Assembly: GCF_004368785.1 (NCBI RefSeq)
Contig: NZ_SODM01000005.1
Location: forward strand, 186,001 to 250,000
DNA length: 64,000 bases
Reading direction: 5' to 3'
Source of the DNA: Flavobacterium sp. 270
Lineage (GTDB): Bacteria > Bacteroidota > Bacteroidia > Flavobacteriales > Flavobacteriaceae
Shown one piece after another: positions 32,684 through 42,146 of this stretch. The translations under genes were made by a program, and so were the position numbers. The notes beneath the pieces were generated by a model. It saw only the letters and a program-made list of their open reading frames with translations. It was not told the origin of the DNA and did no database searches. Each line of letters opens with the position of its first letter. Position 1 is the first letter of the stretch.

Positions 32684-32714
32684 TTGTTAAAAAAATATGT
32701 TTTAAATAGATTTG
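32684..32714 (+). promoter_or_regulatory. Promoter of the SusC/SusD pair (TTG-N20-TAGATTTG)
   Basis: TTG at 32684-32686 and TAGATTTG at 32707-32714, 20 bp apart, 29 bp before the susC ATG. Confidence 0.65.
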
Positions 32715-32742
32715 CGCTCGATTAACTAAAAAACAAAATAAA

Positions 32743-35700
32743 ATGAAACAAAAAATTGTAAGAATTGTGTTGCTCTTCTTGATTGCAGGAATGCAATTGA
32801 TTTTTGCACAAGAAAGAAAAGTTTCTGGTACTGTATCGGACATTTCAGGGCCAATTCCGGGCGCAAATGTTATGGTGAAAGGAACAAATAATGGTGTACA
32901 ATCTGATTTTGATGGTAAATACACAATTAAGGCAAAAACTGGAGATGTTTTGATTTTTTCTTATGTAGGTTTAAAAGATAATGCAGTAACTATTGGTTCA
33001 GCTTCTGTTATTAATGTAAAACTACAAGAAGATGGAAAAGAGTTGGATGAAGTTGTAGTAGTTGCATATGGTACAGCAAAAAAGACTTCTTATGTTGGAT
33101 CAGCTTCACAAATTAAATCCGAACAACTTGAAAGCAGACCTTTGACAAATGCACTTTCGGTTTTGGAAGGTTCAACATCGGGAGTTCAAATTCAGAGTTC
33201 AGCGGGTCAGCCAGGTGCCGCTCCAGAAGTAAGAATTCGTGGTTTCAGTTCAATTAATGGATCAAATACACCGTTATATATTGTAGATGGTGTTCCATAT
33301 GCAGGAGATATCAGCAATTTAAATTCAAGTGATATTGAAAGTTTGTCTGTTCTAAAAGACGCTTCTTCAACCTCTCTTTACGGTTCAAAAGCTGCAAATG
33401 GAGTAATTATCATTACAACAAAATCGGGAAAATCATCAAAAGATAAGTTTTCTTTAAACTTAAGTACGGGTATGACTTCACGTTCAATCAAAGATTATAG
33501 CCGAGTAAATGCTTTGGACTACTATCCTTTAGAATGGGAAGCAATTCGAAATAGCCGTCCTATGGATAATCAGGCACAAATTGATGCTGCAAATACTTAT
33601 GCATCCGCTAGAGTTCCAGTTGTTTTAGTGACAAATCCTTTTAATGTTACTGGTGGAAGTATAGTTGGAACAGACGGAAAATTGAATCCTGATGCGAAAT
33701 TATTATATCCGCAAGATCTTAATTGGGCTAAACAATTAGAAAGAGCAGGAGTTCGTAAAAATGTAGATTTCTCTTATCAAGGTAAGTCAGAAAAATCTAA
33801 TTATTTTGCTTCTTTGGGTTATTTAGATGAAGAAGGATATATACAAAAATCAGGTTTTCAGAGAACAACAGGAAGATTAAATTTAAATACAAGCCTAAAA
33901 GAATGGTTTAAAACGGGTGTAAATATATCAGGAACTTTAACAAATTCTAAATTAGGTACAGATGGAGTAGAAAATACATCTTCATTTAAGAACCCTTTTA
34001 GAACAATCAGAACAATGGGACCAATATACCCTGTTTTTGATCATACATCAAATGGAGATTATGTATTAGATGTTAATGGTGACCGCATGTACTCAACTGT
34101 TCGCGGATCTGGAGCTTCAAATGGTCGAAATGTTGTGTATGAAACTTTAAATGATACAGATGTAGTAAAAGGCTTGGCTCTTTCAGCAAGGACTTTCTTT
34201 GAGATTTCTTTTACTAAAGATTTAAAATTTACGACAAACGCTTCTATTGACAAAACATATACAAACAGAACCTACTCTTATAATACTGCAATTGGAGATG
34301 GAGCACCAACTGGATTGATGGGTAAAGATGATAAAATTTTAACTGGAATTACTTATAATCAATTATTGAATTATTCTAAAAAAATAGGAGATCATTCTTT
34401 TAATGCATTATTAGGTCATGAAAGTTTTGATTATGAAAGAAATTGGACGAGTAGCAGCAAAACGGGTCAAGTGGCACCAGATATTATTGAATATGTTAAT
34501 TATGCAACAACGACCGGTTTAACTTCTTATACAAGAAACTATGCTACAGAATCATATTTTTCAAGATTAGGTTATGATTATATGGGTAAATACATTTTTT
34601 CAGCATCATTAAGAAGAGATGGATCTTCAAAATTTGCTGAAAACAATCGTTGGGGTAATTTCTGGTCTTTAGGTGGAGCTTGGGTAATTTCTAAAGAAAA
34701 TTTTCTTAAAAACCACTCTTGGATTAATGAATTAAAATTAAGAGCTTCTATTGGACAAGTTGGAAATGATTCTCATACAATAAGTGATACAAATGATGCA
34801 GGTTCAAAAATAAATGGTTTGAATTATTATGTAAGTCAGCCTACTTATAGCTTAGGTTATGATAATGGAAGTGAAGGTGGTATTATAACTTATGCTGCAG
34901 CTGCGCCAGATTTGAAATGGGAAGTTAATACTCAAAAAGATCTTGCAGTTGAATTTGGCTTGTTTAAAAATAGATTAAAAGGAAGTGTCGAGTATTACAA
35001 TAGAAATACTGATGGGCTTATTTTTTCAGTTCCAAACCCATTGTCTTCTGGTTTAGATTACAGAGTAGAGAATATCGGTTCTATGGTTAACAAAGGATTT
35101 GAAGTTGCTTTAGATGGGGCAATTGTTAGAACAAAAAACTTTTCTTGGAATTTCAATATAAATGCTTCGACGATTAATAATAAAATAACCAAATTGCCTC
35201 AAGGGGAAATCATTGATGGAACTAAAAAACTTTCAGTAGGACATTCAATCTATGATTATTGGTTGAGGGACTGGTATGGGGTAGATCCTGCTGATGGATA
35301 TGCACTATTTGTAGCAGATCCAAAATTTGTAAATCCCAGCGACACATCAATACGAGTTGTAAATGGCATAAATGTAACTACTGATCAAAATAAAGCTTTG
35401 TATCATTATGCAGGTTCGGCAATACCAGATTTGTTTGGAAGTTTTGGAAATACATTTAAATATAAACAACTTCAGTTGAATGTTATCTGCGCTTATCAAA
35501 TAGGTGGTCAAATGTACGATACTAATTATGCTGCTTTAATGCATACAGGAAATAATTACGGATCAGCATTAAGTACAGATGCTTTTAGAAGATGGCAAAA
35601 ACCGGGAGATGTTACTGATGTACCTCGCTTAGACATTAATAGAAATACTCCGGCAGCAGCAGCTTCAGACAGATGGTTAATAGGTTCTGATTATTTATCA

Positions 35701-35910
35701 TTGAGACAAGTTAATTTATCTTATAAAATGCCTTCTGAATTTATATCAAAATTCGAAATCGATAATGCTTCAGTTTATATAAATGGTGAAAATCTGATGT
35801 TGTTCACAAAACGTCAAGGGATGGATCCGACTCAAACTTTCAACGGAACGACTCAAAATAGGTATATACCTTCTAGAGTAATATCGTTAGGAATGAACTT
35901 AAATTTTTAA
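32743..35910 (+). CDS. SusC/RagA-type TonB-linked outer-membrane protein
   Basis: 1055 residues; a TonB-dependent importer for an oligomeric nutrient. A Sec signal (ending LIFAQ) is followed by a carboxypeptidase-like domain (VSGTVSDISGPIPGANV), the SusC signature LDEVVVVAYGT, and the plug with RIRGFSSINGSNTPLYIVDG and the LKDASSTSLYGSKAANGVI segment. The barrel ends SLGMNLNF with terminal Phe. The susD gene follows after 4 bp. No sugar hydrolase, sulfatase or regulator lies nearby, so the substrate cannot be told; a peptide or free oligosaccharide are both possible. Confidence 0.95.
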   Translation: MKQKIVRIVLLFLIAGMQLIFAQERKVSGTVSDISGPIPGANVMVKGTNNGVQSDFDGKYTIKAKTGDVLIFSYVGLKDNAVTIGSASVINVKLQEDGKELDEVVVVAYGTAKKTSYVGSASQIKSEQLESRPLTNALSVLEGSTSGVQIQSSAGQPGAAPEVRIRGFSSINGSNTPLYIVDGVPYAGDISNLNSSDIESLSVLKDASSTSLYGSKAANGVIIITTKSGKSSKDKFSLNLSTGMTSRSIKDYSRVNALDYYPLEWEAIRNSRPMDNQAQIDAANTYASARVPVVLVTNPFNVTGGSIVGTDGKLNPDAKLLYPQDLNWAKQLERAGVRKNVDFSYQGKSEKSNYFASLGYLDEEGYIQKSGFQRTTGRLNLNTSLKEWFKTGVNISGTLTNSKLGTDGVENTSSFKNPFRTIRTMGPIYPVFDHTSNGDYVLDVNGDRMYSTVRGSGASNGRNVVYETLNDTDVVKGLALSARTFFEISFTKDLKFTTNASIDKTYTNRTYSYNTAIGDGAPTGLMGKDDKILTGITYNQLLNYSKKIGDHSFNALLGHESFDYERNWTSSSKTGQVAPDIIEYVNYATTTGLTSYTRNYATESYFSRLGYDYMGKYIFSASLRRDGSSKFAENNRWGNFWSLGGAWVISKENFLKNHSWINELKLRASIGQVGNDSHTISDTNDAGSKINGLNYYVSQPTYSLGYDNGSEGGIITYAAAAPDLKWEVNTQKDLAVEFGLFKNRLKGSVEYYNRNTDGLIFSVPNPLSSGLDYRVENIGSMVNKGFEVALDGAIVRTKNFSWNFNINASTINNKITKLPQGEIIDGTKKLSVGHSIYDYWLRDWYGVDPADGYALFVADPKFVNPSDTSIRVVNGINVTTDQNKALYHYAGSAIPDLFGSFGNTFKYKQLQLNVICAYQIGGQMYDTNYAALMHTGNNYGSALSTDAFRRWQKPGDVTDVPRLDINRNTPAAAASDRWLIGSDYLSLRQVNLSYKMPSEFISKFEIDNASVYINGENLMLFTKRQGMDPTQTFNGTTQNRYIPSRVISLGMNLNF

Positions 35911-35914
35911 CATC

Positions 35915-37390
35915 ATGAAATCAAATTATATCAAATTATTATTCGCAGTAATAGCAATAACTATTTTCGGGTCTTGCTCAGAAGAGTTTTTAGATAAAAA
36001 ACCAACAGAGTTTGTTGATTATGAAGGAGCGACTAAAACAACAAAAAATCTAATGACGCTTTTAAATGGTATTCACAGATCTTTGTATATAAGATATGAA
36101 TCCAATCAGAACGAAAACGGATTAGGAAGTTTAATGCAGCAAATCGATATTGCAGGAGAAGATGTTGTTTTTCCAGTAACGAATGGTTGGTATTTGCAAG
36201 TTTATAATTGGTCGGCATTCTCAAATGAAAATTCTCAAGATTTGAGATTTCAATTTAGAACTTATTACAGAATCATTAGAAATGCGAATACAATAATTAA
36301 TGCAACTGATGCGGCTATTGGTTCCGAAGCTGATAAGAAAATCGTAAAAGGACAGGCATTGCTTTATAGAGCATTTTGCCATTATCAATTAGTGCAATTA
36401 TTTGGAAAAAGATATGTTAATGGTGATGTAAATTCTCAGCTTGGTGTACCAATTATTTTGACAGTTGGTAATGATAATTTTCCTCGTTCAACAGTTGAAG
36501 AAGTTTATAATCAAATAAATAAAGATTTAGATGAAGCAAATACTTTATTAGTTGGATATACAAAACCTAATAATTCACATTTAGATTTAAGAGTTGCTCA
36601 GGGTTTAAAAGCTAGAGTTGCTTTAACGCAAGGAAATTGGTCAGTTGCGGCAGATTATGCTAATAAAGCTCGAACTGGTAAAACGCTGATGTCAATGGCA
36701 GAATATACTTCAGGTTTTAATGATTATAATAATAAAGAATGGATGTGGGGAAGTCATGTTAACGAAGTACAAACTGATTACTTTGGAAACTTTGGTGCTT
36801 ATATGTCGAGAAATTACAGTTCTACTGTAATTCGTTCTTGCCCAAAAGCAATCAACAGCAAACTTTATGATTTGATTCCAACAACCGATGTACGTACTGC
36901 AATATTTGATAAAACGGGGCAGCATACCGCATTGGGACTTCCATCAAATTTTGCTAAATTTCCTTATACGAGCCAGAAATTTTTAGCTGTAAGTACTGGT
37001 GACAGCAGATGTGATATTCCTTATATGCGTGTGGCCGAAATGTATCTTATAGAAGCAGAAGCAAAAGCAAGACTTGGAAATGCAGATGCTGTAAACATTC
37101 TTTTTGATTTTGAAAAAACTAGAAATCCCTCTTACACTTTATCAACAAATTCAGGACAAGCTTTAGTTGATGAAATTTTACTTCAAAGAAGAATAGAATT
37201 ATGGGGTGAAGGTTTTAGATTTTATGATTTAAAACGTACAAATTCGCCACTTGACAGAACTGGTGCAAATCATGACTCAGGAATTGTAAACGGAGTTATG
37301 AATGTAGCTTCTTCAGATAAAAGATGGCAATGGTTGATTCCGCGTGCAGAAATCAATGCAAATCCATTAATTGAACAAAACGAATTATAG
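35915..37390 (+). CDS. SusD/RagB-type nutrient-binding lipoprotein
   Basis: 491 residues; a surface lid that works on its SusC partner 4 bp upstream. The lipobox is IFGSC followed by SEEFLDKKPTE, the classic SusD start. TPR-like helices include ALLYRAFCHYQLVQLFG, and the C-terminal part has RMAEMYLIEAEAKAR-like (RVAEMYLIEAEAKARLG) and the RRIELWGEGFRFYDLKR motif. A strong terminator lies 130 bp downstream, so the unit is two genes. Confidence 0.95.
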   Translation: MKSNYIKLLFAVIAITIFGSCSEEFLDKKPTEFVDYEGATKTTKNLMTLLNGIHRSLYIRYESNQNENGLGSLMQQIDIAGEDVVFPVTNGWYLQVYNWSAFSNENSQDLRFQFRTYYRIIRNANTIINATDAAIGSEADKKIVKGQALLYRAFCHYQLVQLFGKRYVNGDVNSQLGVPIILTVGNDNFPRSTVEEVYNQINKDLDEANTLLVGYTKPNNSHLDLRVAQGLKARVALTQGNWSVAADYANKARTGKTLMSMAEYTSGFNDYNNKEWMWGSHVNEVQTDYFGNFGAYMSRNYSSTVIRSCPKAINSKLYDLIPTTDVRTAIFDKTGQHTALGLPSNFAKFPYTSQKFLAVSTGDSRCDIPYMRVAEMYLIEAEAKARLGNADAVNILFDFEKTRNPSYTLSTNSGQALVDEILLQRRIELWGEGFRFYDLKRTNSPLDRTGANHDSGIVNGVMNVASSDKRWQWLIPRAEINANPLIEQNEL

Positions 37391-37522
37391 ATATAGAAGC
37401 CACTATAATTTTTAAAAAACTCCTTATATCGTTTCAGCTATTTTGAATTAGTAACCTTTTAGTGAAAACAAAATATTAAGGATAAGTATTCGGAATTAAT
37501 TTTCAGGCAGTTTCGTTTATAA

Positions 37523-37559
37523 AAAAAGCCGGTAGTTTTTTACGCTACCGGCTTTTTTA
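37523..37559. terminator. Terminator between SusD and DUF6607 genes
   Basis: AAAAAAGCCGGTAG pairs with CTACCGGCTTTTTT; suited to both convergent genes. Confidence 0.85.
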
Positions 37560-37578
37560 CAACTAACACAAACATTTA

Positions 37579-38484
37579 TTATTTTACGAACTTGTCGATT
37601 ATTTTATCTGTTTCAGCTTTTGAAGTATCAGGCTTCAAATCAAACAATAAAGAATAAAGCGCTTTTCTGTCTACTTTAGCTTCTAAATTTAAATCCTGAT
37701 GTCTGTCAAAAAGAGTCTGCCATTTATCGCGAACATTTTTCCAAAGTGCGTTGTTTGCAACCCACCATTTTTGAGCAGCCTGGCATTTGATGTCTGGAAC
37801 TTTAGTGTAAACATCAAATCCTTTTTCTTGTGCCAATAAGTAATCTTTTCCGGCATCATCTCTAACTAACTTATCATTATCCTGTTCATGATTCCATCCT
37901 GTAGAAGTAATTTCGTGGATATTTCTTCTTTTAAGAACATTATAATCATTACGTTTTGTCTGCTCTCTTCTAGGAAGTGGTGCATCTGCAACATTTGCCC
38001 AGTAATCTTGTCCGTCTACGTGAACCCAAGTTGAAGAACCTTCATATCTAGGACTGTCATCTACTTGATATACTTTTTGAGTCCATTGACCTTTTACCGC
38101 TTTTTTGTCTAGCTTTTTATATTTCCAAGAACTGTTTTTGTCGAAAGAATATAAATCAGTGTTTTCATACAACCAATCTTGTCTCCAGTGTTTGATAATC
38201 ATATCATCACTTACAATTAACAAGTGCTGCATTACAATCTTATTTGGAGTGTCTTCTAAAAGTTGTACCCACTCTAATCCAGATTCGTGTTTTGTCTCAG
38301 AAGGTTTGTATGTAAGAGAATCTTTAGGATATTGAAATGTCTCAGTAAAATTAAATTTTACTTCATAACAACCACACATTGACTTAATAGATTTAATGTC
38401 TTGTTGTTTTTTGGCGTCTTGACTGAATCCAAGACTAAATGTAAAAGCCATTACGGCCGAAAAATAGAGGCTTTTTGAAATCAT
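37579..38484 (-). CDS. DUF6607 family exported protein of the haem/iron locus
   Basis: 301 residues with a Sec signal (ending LGFSQ). The mature protein has a Cys pair (MCGCYEV) near its start and many Trp (HWRQDWLYE, GWNHEQD, AQKWWVANNALW), as in DUF6607, which I remember as co-occurring with HmuY genes in flavobacteria. It is divergent from the TonB receptor and HmuY genes and shares their control region, so it probably belongs to the same haem or iron response. Its biochemical role is unknown. Confidence 0.75.
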   Translation of the reverse strand: MISKSLYFSAVMAFTFSLGFSQDAKKQQDIKSIKSMCGCYEVKFNFTETFQYPKDSLTYKPSETKHESGLEWVQLLEDTPNKIVMQHLLIVSDDMIIKHWRQDWLYENTDLYSFDKNSSWKYKKLDKKAVKGQWTQKVYQVDDSPRYEGSSTWVHVDGQDYWANVADAPLPRREQTKRNDYNVLKRRNIHEITSTGWNHEQDNDKLVRDDAGKDYLLAQEKGFDVYTKVPDIKCQAAQKWWVANNALWKNVRDKWQTLFDRHQDLNLEAKVDRKALYSLLFDLKPDTSKAETDKIIDKFVK

Positions 38485-38514
38485 AACTTATTTTTTTTGT
38501 TTAAAAATTTTTTG

Positions 38515-38562
38515 CAAACATATAAATTTTATTTAGAATAATTAAAAATAATTATATATTTG
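38515..38562. promoter_or_regulatory. Divergent promoters of the haem/iron locus with a shared AT-rich centre
   Basis: On the minus strand TATGTTTG (38515-38522) serves the DUF6607 gene; on the plus strand TATATTTG (38555-38562) serves the receptor gene. The 32 bp between them contain TTTAGAATAATTAAAAATAA, an AT-rich, partly symmetric stretch of the size of a Fur-type site. The operator is inferred, not proven. Confidence 0.5.
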
Positions 38563-38589
38563 CGCCGTTATTAAGACTTAATAAAAATA

Positions 38590-40710
38590 ATGAAAATCAA
38601 AATTACCCTTTTTATTGTTATTGCATTTAGTATAAATCTTTCTGCACAGGAAAAGAAAAAAGATACTATTAATGCAAAAGAAGAATTATCAGAAGTTGTT
38701 GTTACGGGTCAGTTTGAGCCGCAGTCTATAAAAAAATCTGTTTTTAATGTTCGTGTCATTTCAAGTAAAGACATTCAAAACTTAGCAGCAAATAATTTAG
38801 GAGATGTGTTAAATCAGTATTTAAATATTTCAGTTAGACCAAGCGGTACCAGCGGACGTTCTACAGTATCTTTATTTGGATTGGATGCCCAATATTTTAA
38901 GATTCTGGTAGATAATGTGCCATTGGTAAACGAAGCTGGTTTAGGGAATAATACCGATTTGTCTCAGATTAACTTAAATGATGTAGAGCAAATTGAAATT
39001 GTTGAAGGTTCAATGGGCGTAATTTATGGTGCGAATGCTGTAAGCGGGGTTTTGAATATTATTACAAAAAAATCATCAAGATATAAATGGAGTGTTTCAG
39101 CTTCTGTTCAGGAAGAAACAGTTAAAGACGAGTTTGCACTTTTTGATAAAGGCCGTCATATACAATCGATAAGAGCTGCTCATACCATTAATGATAATTG
39201 GTTTGTAAGTATTGGAGCAAATAGAAATGATTTTCAAGGTTTTTTAGATGATAAAAAAGGAAAAGATTATTCAGAAAATGATCAGCTTCGCGGTTACAGA
39301 TGGCTTCCAAAAGAGCAATTAAACGGAACTGCTTTAATCGCATATCATAAAGGAGATTTTAGGGTTTTCTATAAATTTGAATATTTAGACGAGGATATCG
39401 ATTATTATAATGCTACAGTACAATCGGGTTATAATACCGAGTTAGGGTCTTATAGATATGCAAACGATAAAAGATATTTAAGCAACAGATATTTTCATAA
39501 TCTTAATACCTCAGGAAAACTTTTTTCTCAATTAAATTATAACGTTTCTCTTTCTCATCAAAAGCAAGAACGAAATGTAGAAGATTTTAGATATTATCTG
39601 TTAACCAAAAATGAAACAAGTAATGTTACTGTAAAAGATCAATCTATGGAAGTTCTTTATTCTACAGGAACTTTAAGCAATTTCTTCTCGAGTAAAAAAG
39701 TGGATTTGCAGACGGGTTACGAATTTGTAAACAATAAAGGATATTCTTTGGTTCAGGAAGCAAATAATGTCATGACGCCAATTCGTAAAACACTAGAAAA
39801 CTATGATTTCTTTGCTTCTGCAGAAATCATGGCAACCGAAAGATTTTCTGTTCGTCCGGGATTAAGATTTTCTGCACAGTCCAAATTTAAAGATCAATAT
39901 GCATCTTCACTTAATTTAAGATATTTATTTGATAAAGGAATTGAACTTCGCGGTTCTTATGGAACTTCTTTTAGAACACCAACTTTTGAGGAATTGTATT
40001 CAAAACAAATCTTTGATGGACATTTCTTTACTGGAAACGAAAATCTTATTCCAGAAACCAGTACTTCTTACGAAGCAAGTCTTAAAAAAACAACAATGCT
40101 GGATTCTGGATTGCAAATTGCAAACACATTTGCAGGAAGTTTTCTTGATGTAAACGACAGAATTGATATGGCATTAGTAAGATTTAATCCAGATACTGGA
40201 AATCCTGAATATGAATATATCAATATTAGTAAATACAAAATGTGGAATTTTTCTACAATGAATCAATTTAAAAAAGGCAATTTCACTTTTAATATTGGTG
40301 CAGCGTTAATTGGAGTTTCCAGAAAAATTGAAAATCAGGTTTTTGCCTCAGACGATAGATATTTATATTCTTTTAATCTAAACAGCAGTGCTTCATATTT
40401 TGCTCCTAAATGGGGAACAACTTTCTCTGCATACTATAAATACAACGGAAAATCACAGCAATTTGTAGAAGGATCTTCAGAATATATCATTTCAGATATT
40501 GATCCAAGTAACTGGCTTGATGCTTCTGTTAGAAAAACATTTTTCAAAAACAAGTTTGAAGCAACAGTTGGTGCAAGGAATATTTGTAACGTAACCAATG
40601 TTAATCAATCCAATACAAACCAATCTGCAGGACACGCAGGATCTTCTGAATTAAATCTGGCGTACGGACGCTCGTATTTTATAAAACTCACGTATAATCT
40701 TAATCTATAA
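38590..40710 (+). CDS. TonB-dependent receptor, HmuR-like
   Basis: 706 residues. A Sec signal (ending NLSAQ) is followed by a TonB box region (ELSEVVVTGQFEP), a plug domain (RVISSKDIQNLAANNLGDVL, VEGSMGVIYGANAVSGVLNI) and a 22-strand barrel with the conserved SYGTSFRTPTFEELYS motif and a C-terminal strand ending LTYNLNL. It lacks the carboxypeptidase-like domain of SusC proteins. It is 11 bp upstream of an HmuY-family gene, which points to haem or a haem-protein as ligand. The two conserved His of haem receptors cannot be assigned by eye. Confidence 0.92.
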   Translation: MKIKITLFIVIAFSINLSAQEKKKDTINAKEELSEVVVTGQFEPQSIKKSVFNVRVISSKDIQNLAANNLGDVLNQYLNISVRPSGTSGRSTVSLFGLDAQYFKILVDNVPLVNEAGLGNNTDLSQINLNDVEQIEIVEGSMGVIYGANAVSGVLNIITKKSSRYKWSVSASVQEETVKDEFALFDKGRHIQSIRAAHTINDNWFVSIGANRNDFQGFLDDKKGKDYSENDQLRGYRWLPKEQLNGTALIAYHKGDFRVFYKFEYLDEDIDYYNATVQSGYNTELGSYRYANDKRYLSNRYFHNLNTSGKLFSQLNYNVSLSHQKQERNVEDFRYYLLTKNETSNVTVKDQSMEVLYSTGTLSNFFSSKKVDLQTGYEFVNNKGYSLVQEANNVMTPIRKTLENYDFFASAEIMATERFSVRPGLRFSAQSKFKDQYASSLNLRYLFDKGIELRGSYGTSFRTPTFEELYSKQIFDGHFFTGNENLIPETSTSYEASLKKTTMLDSGLQIANTFAGSFLDVNDRIDMALVRFNPDTGNPEYEYINISKYKMWNFSTMNQFKKGNFTFNIGAALIGVSRKIENQVFASDDRYLYSFNLNSSASYFAPKWGTTFSAYYKYNGKSQQFVEGSSEYIISDIDPSNWLDASVRKTFFKNKFEATVGARNICNVTNVNQSNTNQSAGHAGSSELNLAYGRSYFIKLTYNLNL

Positions 40711-40721
40711 TAATTAATACC

Positions 40722-41801
40722 ATGAAAAAAACATTTTTACTTTTATCTTTTGCCTTATTGACTCTTGGATCATGTTCAAGTGACGACGATACAACTCCAG
40801 AAGTGCCAATCGTTGGTGCTACATTATCACCAGCAGTTGGAGGAGCAAACCAGCCAAATCAAGTTTATTTAGATTTAAGTACAGGAGAATCTAAATCTAT
40901 CAATAGAGCAGCTTGGGATTTCGGATTTTCAACTGGTGCAGATTTTAGAGTAGTGATCAACGGATCTCTAAAAATGGCAGTAAAAAAATTAGAAACTTCT
41001 GATATTACTTTAACTCAAGCAATTAATACTGATGTAACTGTTGGAGCTGGAACAACTTTAGCTTCTAATGGTTATGTAGATAACCCAACAGGTGTTTTAG
41101 CAGGAGCAGGAGCAGGAATCGGAACTGCAATTGCTGAAGTTTCTGCAACAGATGCAGAAAACAAAGTATATTTAGTAAATCTAGGATTTGCTGTAGGTAC
41201 TGCAACTCCAACTGTAGGTTCTGTTGCTGTTGACGGTGATGCTAGAGGATGGAAAAAAGTTAGAATTTTAAGAAGCGGCGCTGGATATAAAATTCAATAT
41301 GCTGATTTAACTTCTGCAACTTTTACAGAAAAAACAATTTCAAAAGATGCTGCTTACAATTTTACATTCTTTAGTTTAACTTCTGGAAATACAGTTACTG
41401 TTGAGCCGGAAAAAACAAAATGGGATTTAAACTTTACTGTATTTACAAATTACTTAAATGCAGGTTCTGAAGTAACTTACGGATATTCTGATTTTATTGT
41501 TTCTAACATGAAAGGTGGAACAAAAGTATATCAGGTTTTAGTTGCAGACGGTACTTATGCAGATTTTACAAAAGCAAAAGTAGTAGAAGCTAATTTTACA
41601 GCTTCGGCTGCTGATCAAAGAATCATTGGTGCAAATTGGAGAAATGGTGGTGGACCATCTTCATTGCCAAGTATTAGAACAGATCGTTTTTATGTAGTTA
41701 AAGATGTTGCTGGAAATTACTATAAAGTTAAATTCCTTGCTATGTCAAATGATGCAGGAGTTAGAGGAAATGTTACTTTAGAATATGCTATGCTGCAATA
41801 A
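40722..41801 (+). CDS. HmuY-family haem-binding lipoprotein
   Basis: 359 residues with lipobox TLGSC followed by SSDDDTTPE, a surface-export signal for Bacteroidetes lipoproteins. The C-terminal part matches the HmuY fold segments: WDLNFTVFTNY, SDFIVSNMKGG, DRFYVVKDVAGNYYKVKF and the end VTLEYAML. It probably takes haem from host or environmental haemoproteins and passes it to the receptor encoded upstream. Histidines are almost absent, so haem would have to be held by other ligands such as Met or Tyr, unlike the His pair of Porphyromonas HmuY. Confidence 0.85.
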   Translation: MKKTFLLLSFALLTLGSCSSDDDTTPEVPIVGATLSPAVGGANQPNQVYLDLSTGESKSINRAAWDFGFSTGADFRVVINGSLKMAVKKLETSDITLTQAINTDVTVGAGTTLASNGYVDNPTGVLAGAGAGIGTAIAEVSATDAENKVYLVNLGFAVGTATPTVGSVAVDGDARGWKKVRILRSGAGYKIQYADLTSATFTEKTISKDAAYNFTFFSLTSGNTVTVEPEKTKWDLNFTVFTNYLNAGSEVTYGYSDFIVSNMKGGTKVYQVLVADGTYADFTKAKVVEANFTASAADQRIIGANWRNGGGPSSLPSIRTDRFYVVKDVAGNYYKVKFLAMSNDAGVRGNVTLEYAMLQ

Positions 41802-41976
41802 TAACAGGCAAAAGCATTTAAAAATAATAAGAATTTTTGATTCGGGAAAAGGTCACGATTCAATGAATCGTAATGACTTTAGTCTCAAATCAAGAGCCAT
41901 AAGACCAATGTAATACACAGGCAGGCTTCAAAATTTTAGTTAATCATTAGCTTTGTTTTTTTTATTTTTTTTTGAT

Positions 41977-42008
41977 AAAGAGGTTAGATTTGTCTAACCT
42001 CTTTTTTT
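41977..42008 (+). terminator. Terminator of the receptor-HmuY operon
   Basis: AAAGAGGTTAGA pairs with TCTAACCTCTTT around TTTG, then a T-run. The 175 bp between the HmuY stop and this hairpin hold nothing recognisable apart from a short GATTCAATGAATC palindrome near 41860. Confidence 0.85.
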
Positions 42009-42053
42009 GTTTTAGTTTATTGTTAAAATGAATTAGAAATAAATGTTTAATTC

Positions 42054-42061
42054 TATCTTTG
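42054..42061 (+). promoter_or_regulatory. -7 promoter element of the O-acetylation operon, with structured leader
   Basis: TATCTTTG matches TAnnTTTG and lies 85 bp before the GTG start at 42147. The leader contains TGTTAA-GGAA-TTAACA (42073-42088), and GGAATTAAC (42079-42087) can alternatively pair with GTTAATTCC (42114-42122). Two exclusive hairpins are therefore possible. Confidence 0.45.
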
Positions 42062-42146
42062 CACAAATTTCCTGTTAAGGAATTAACAAGAATTTTAAAT
42101 GTTTTAATTTTTCGTTAATTCCATTCTTAAAAATCATAATCATTAA

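Noticed and set aside
32743..37390. SusC/SusD as a polysaccharide utilisation locus
   Set aside because: No glycoside hydrolase, lyase, sulfatase or hybrid regulator is near it; the GH18 gene is more than 20 kb away and has no link.
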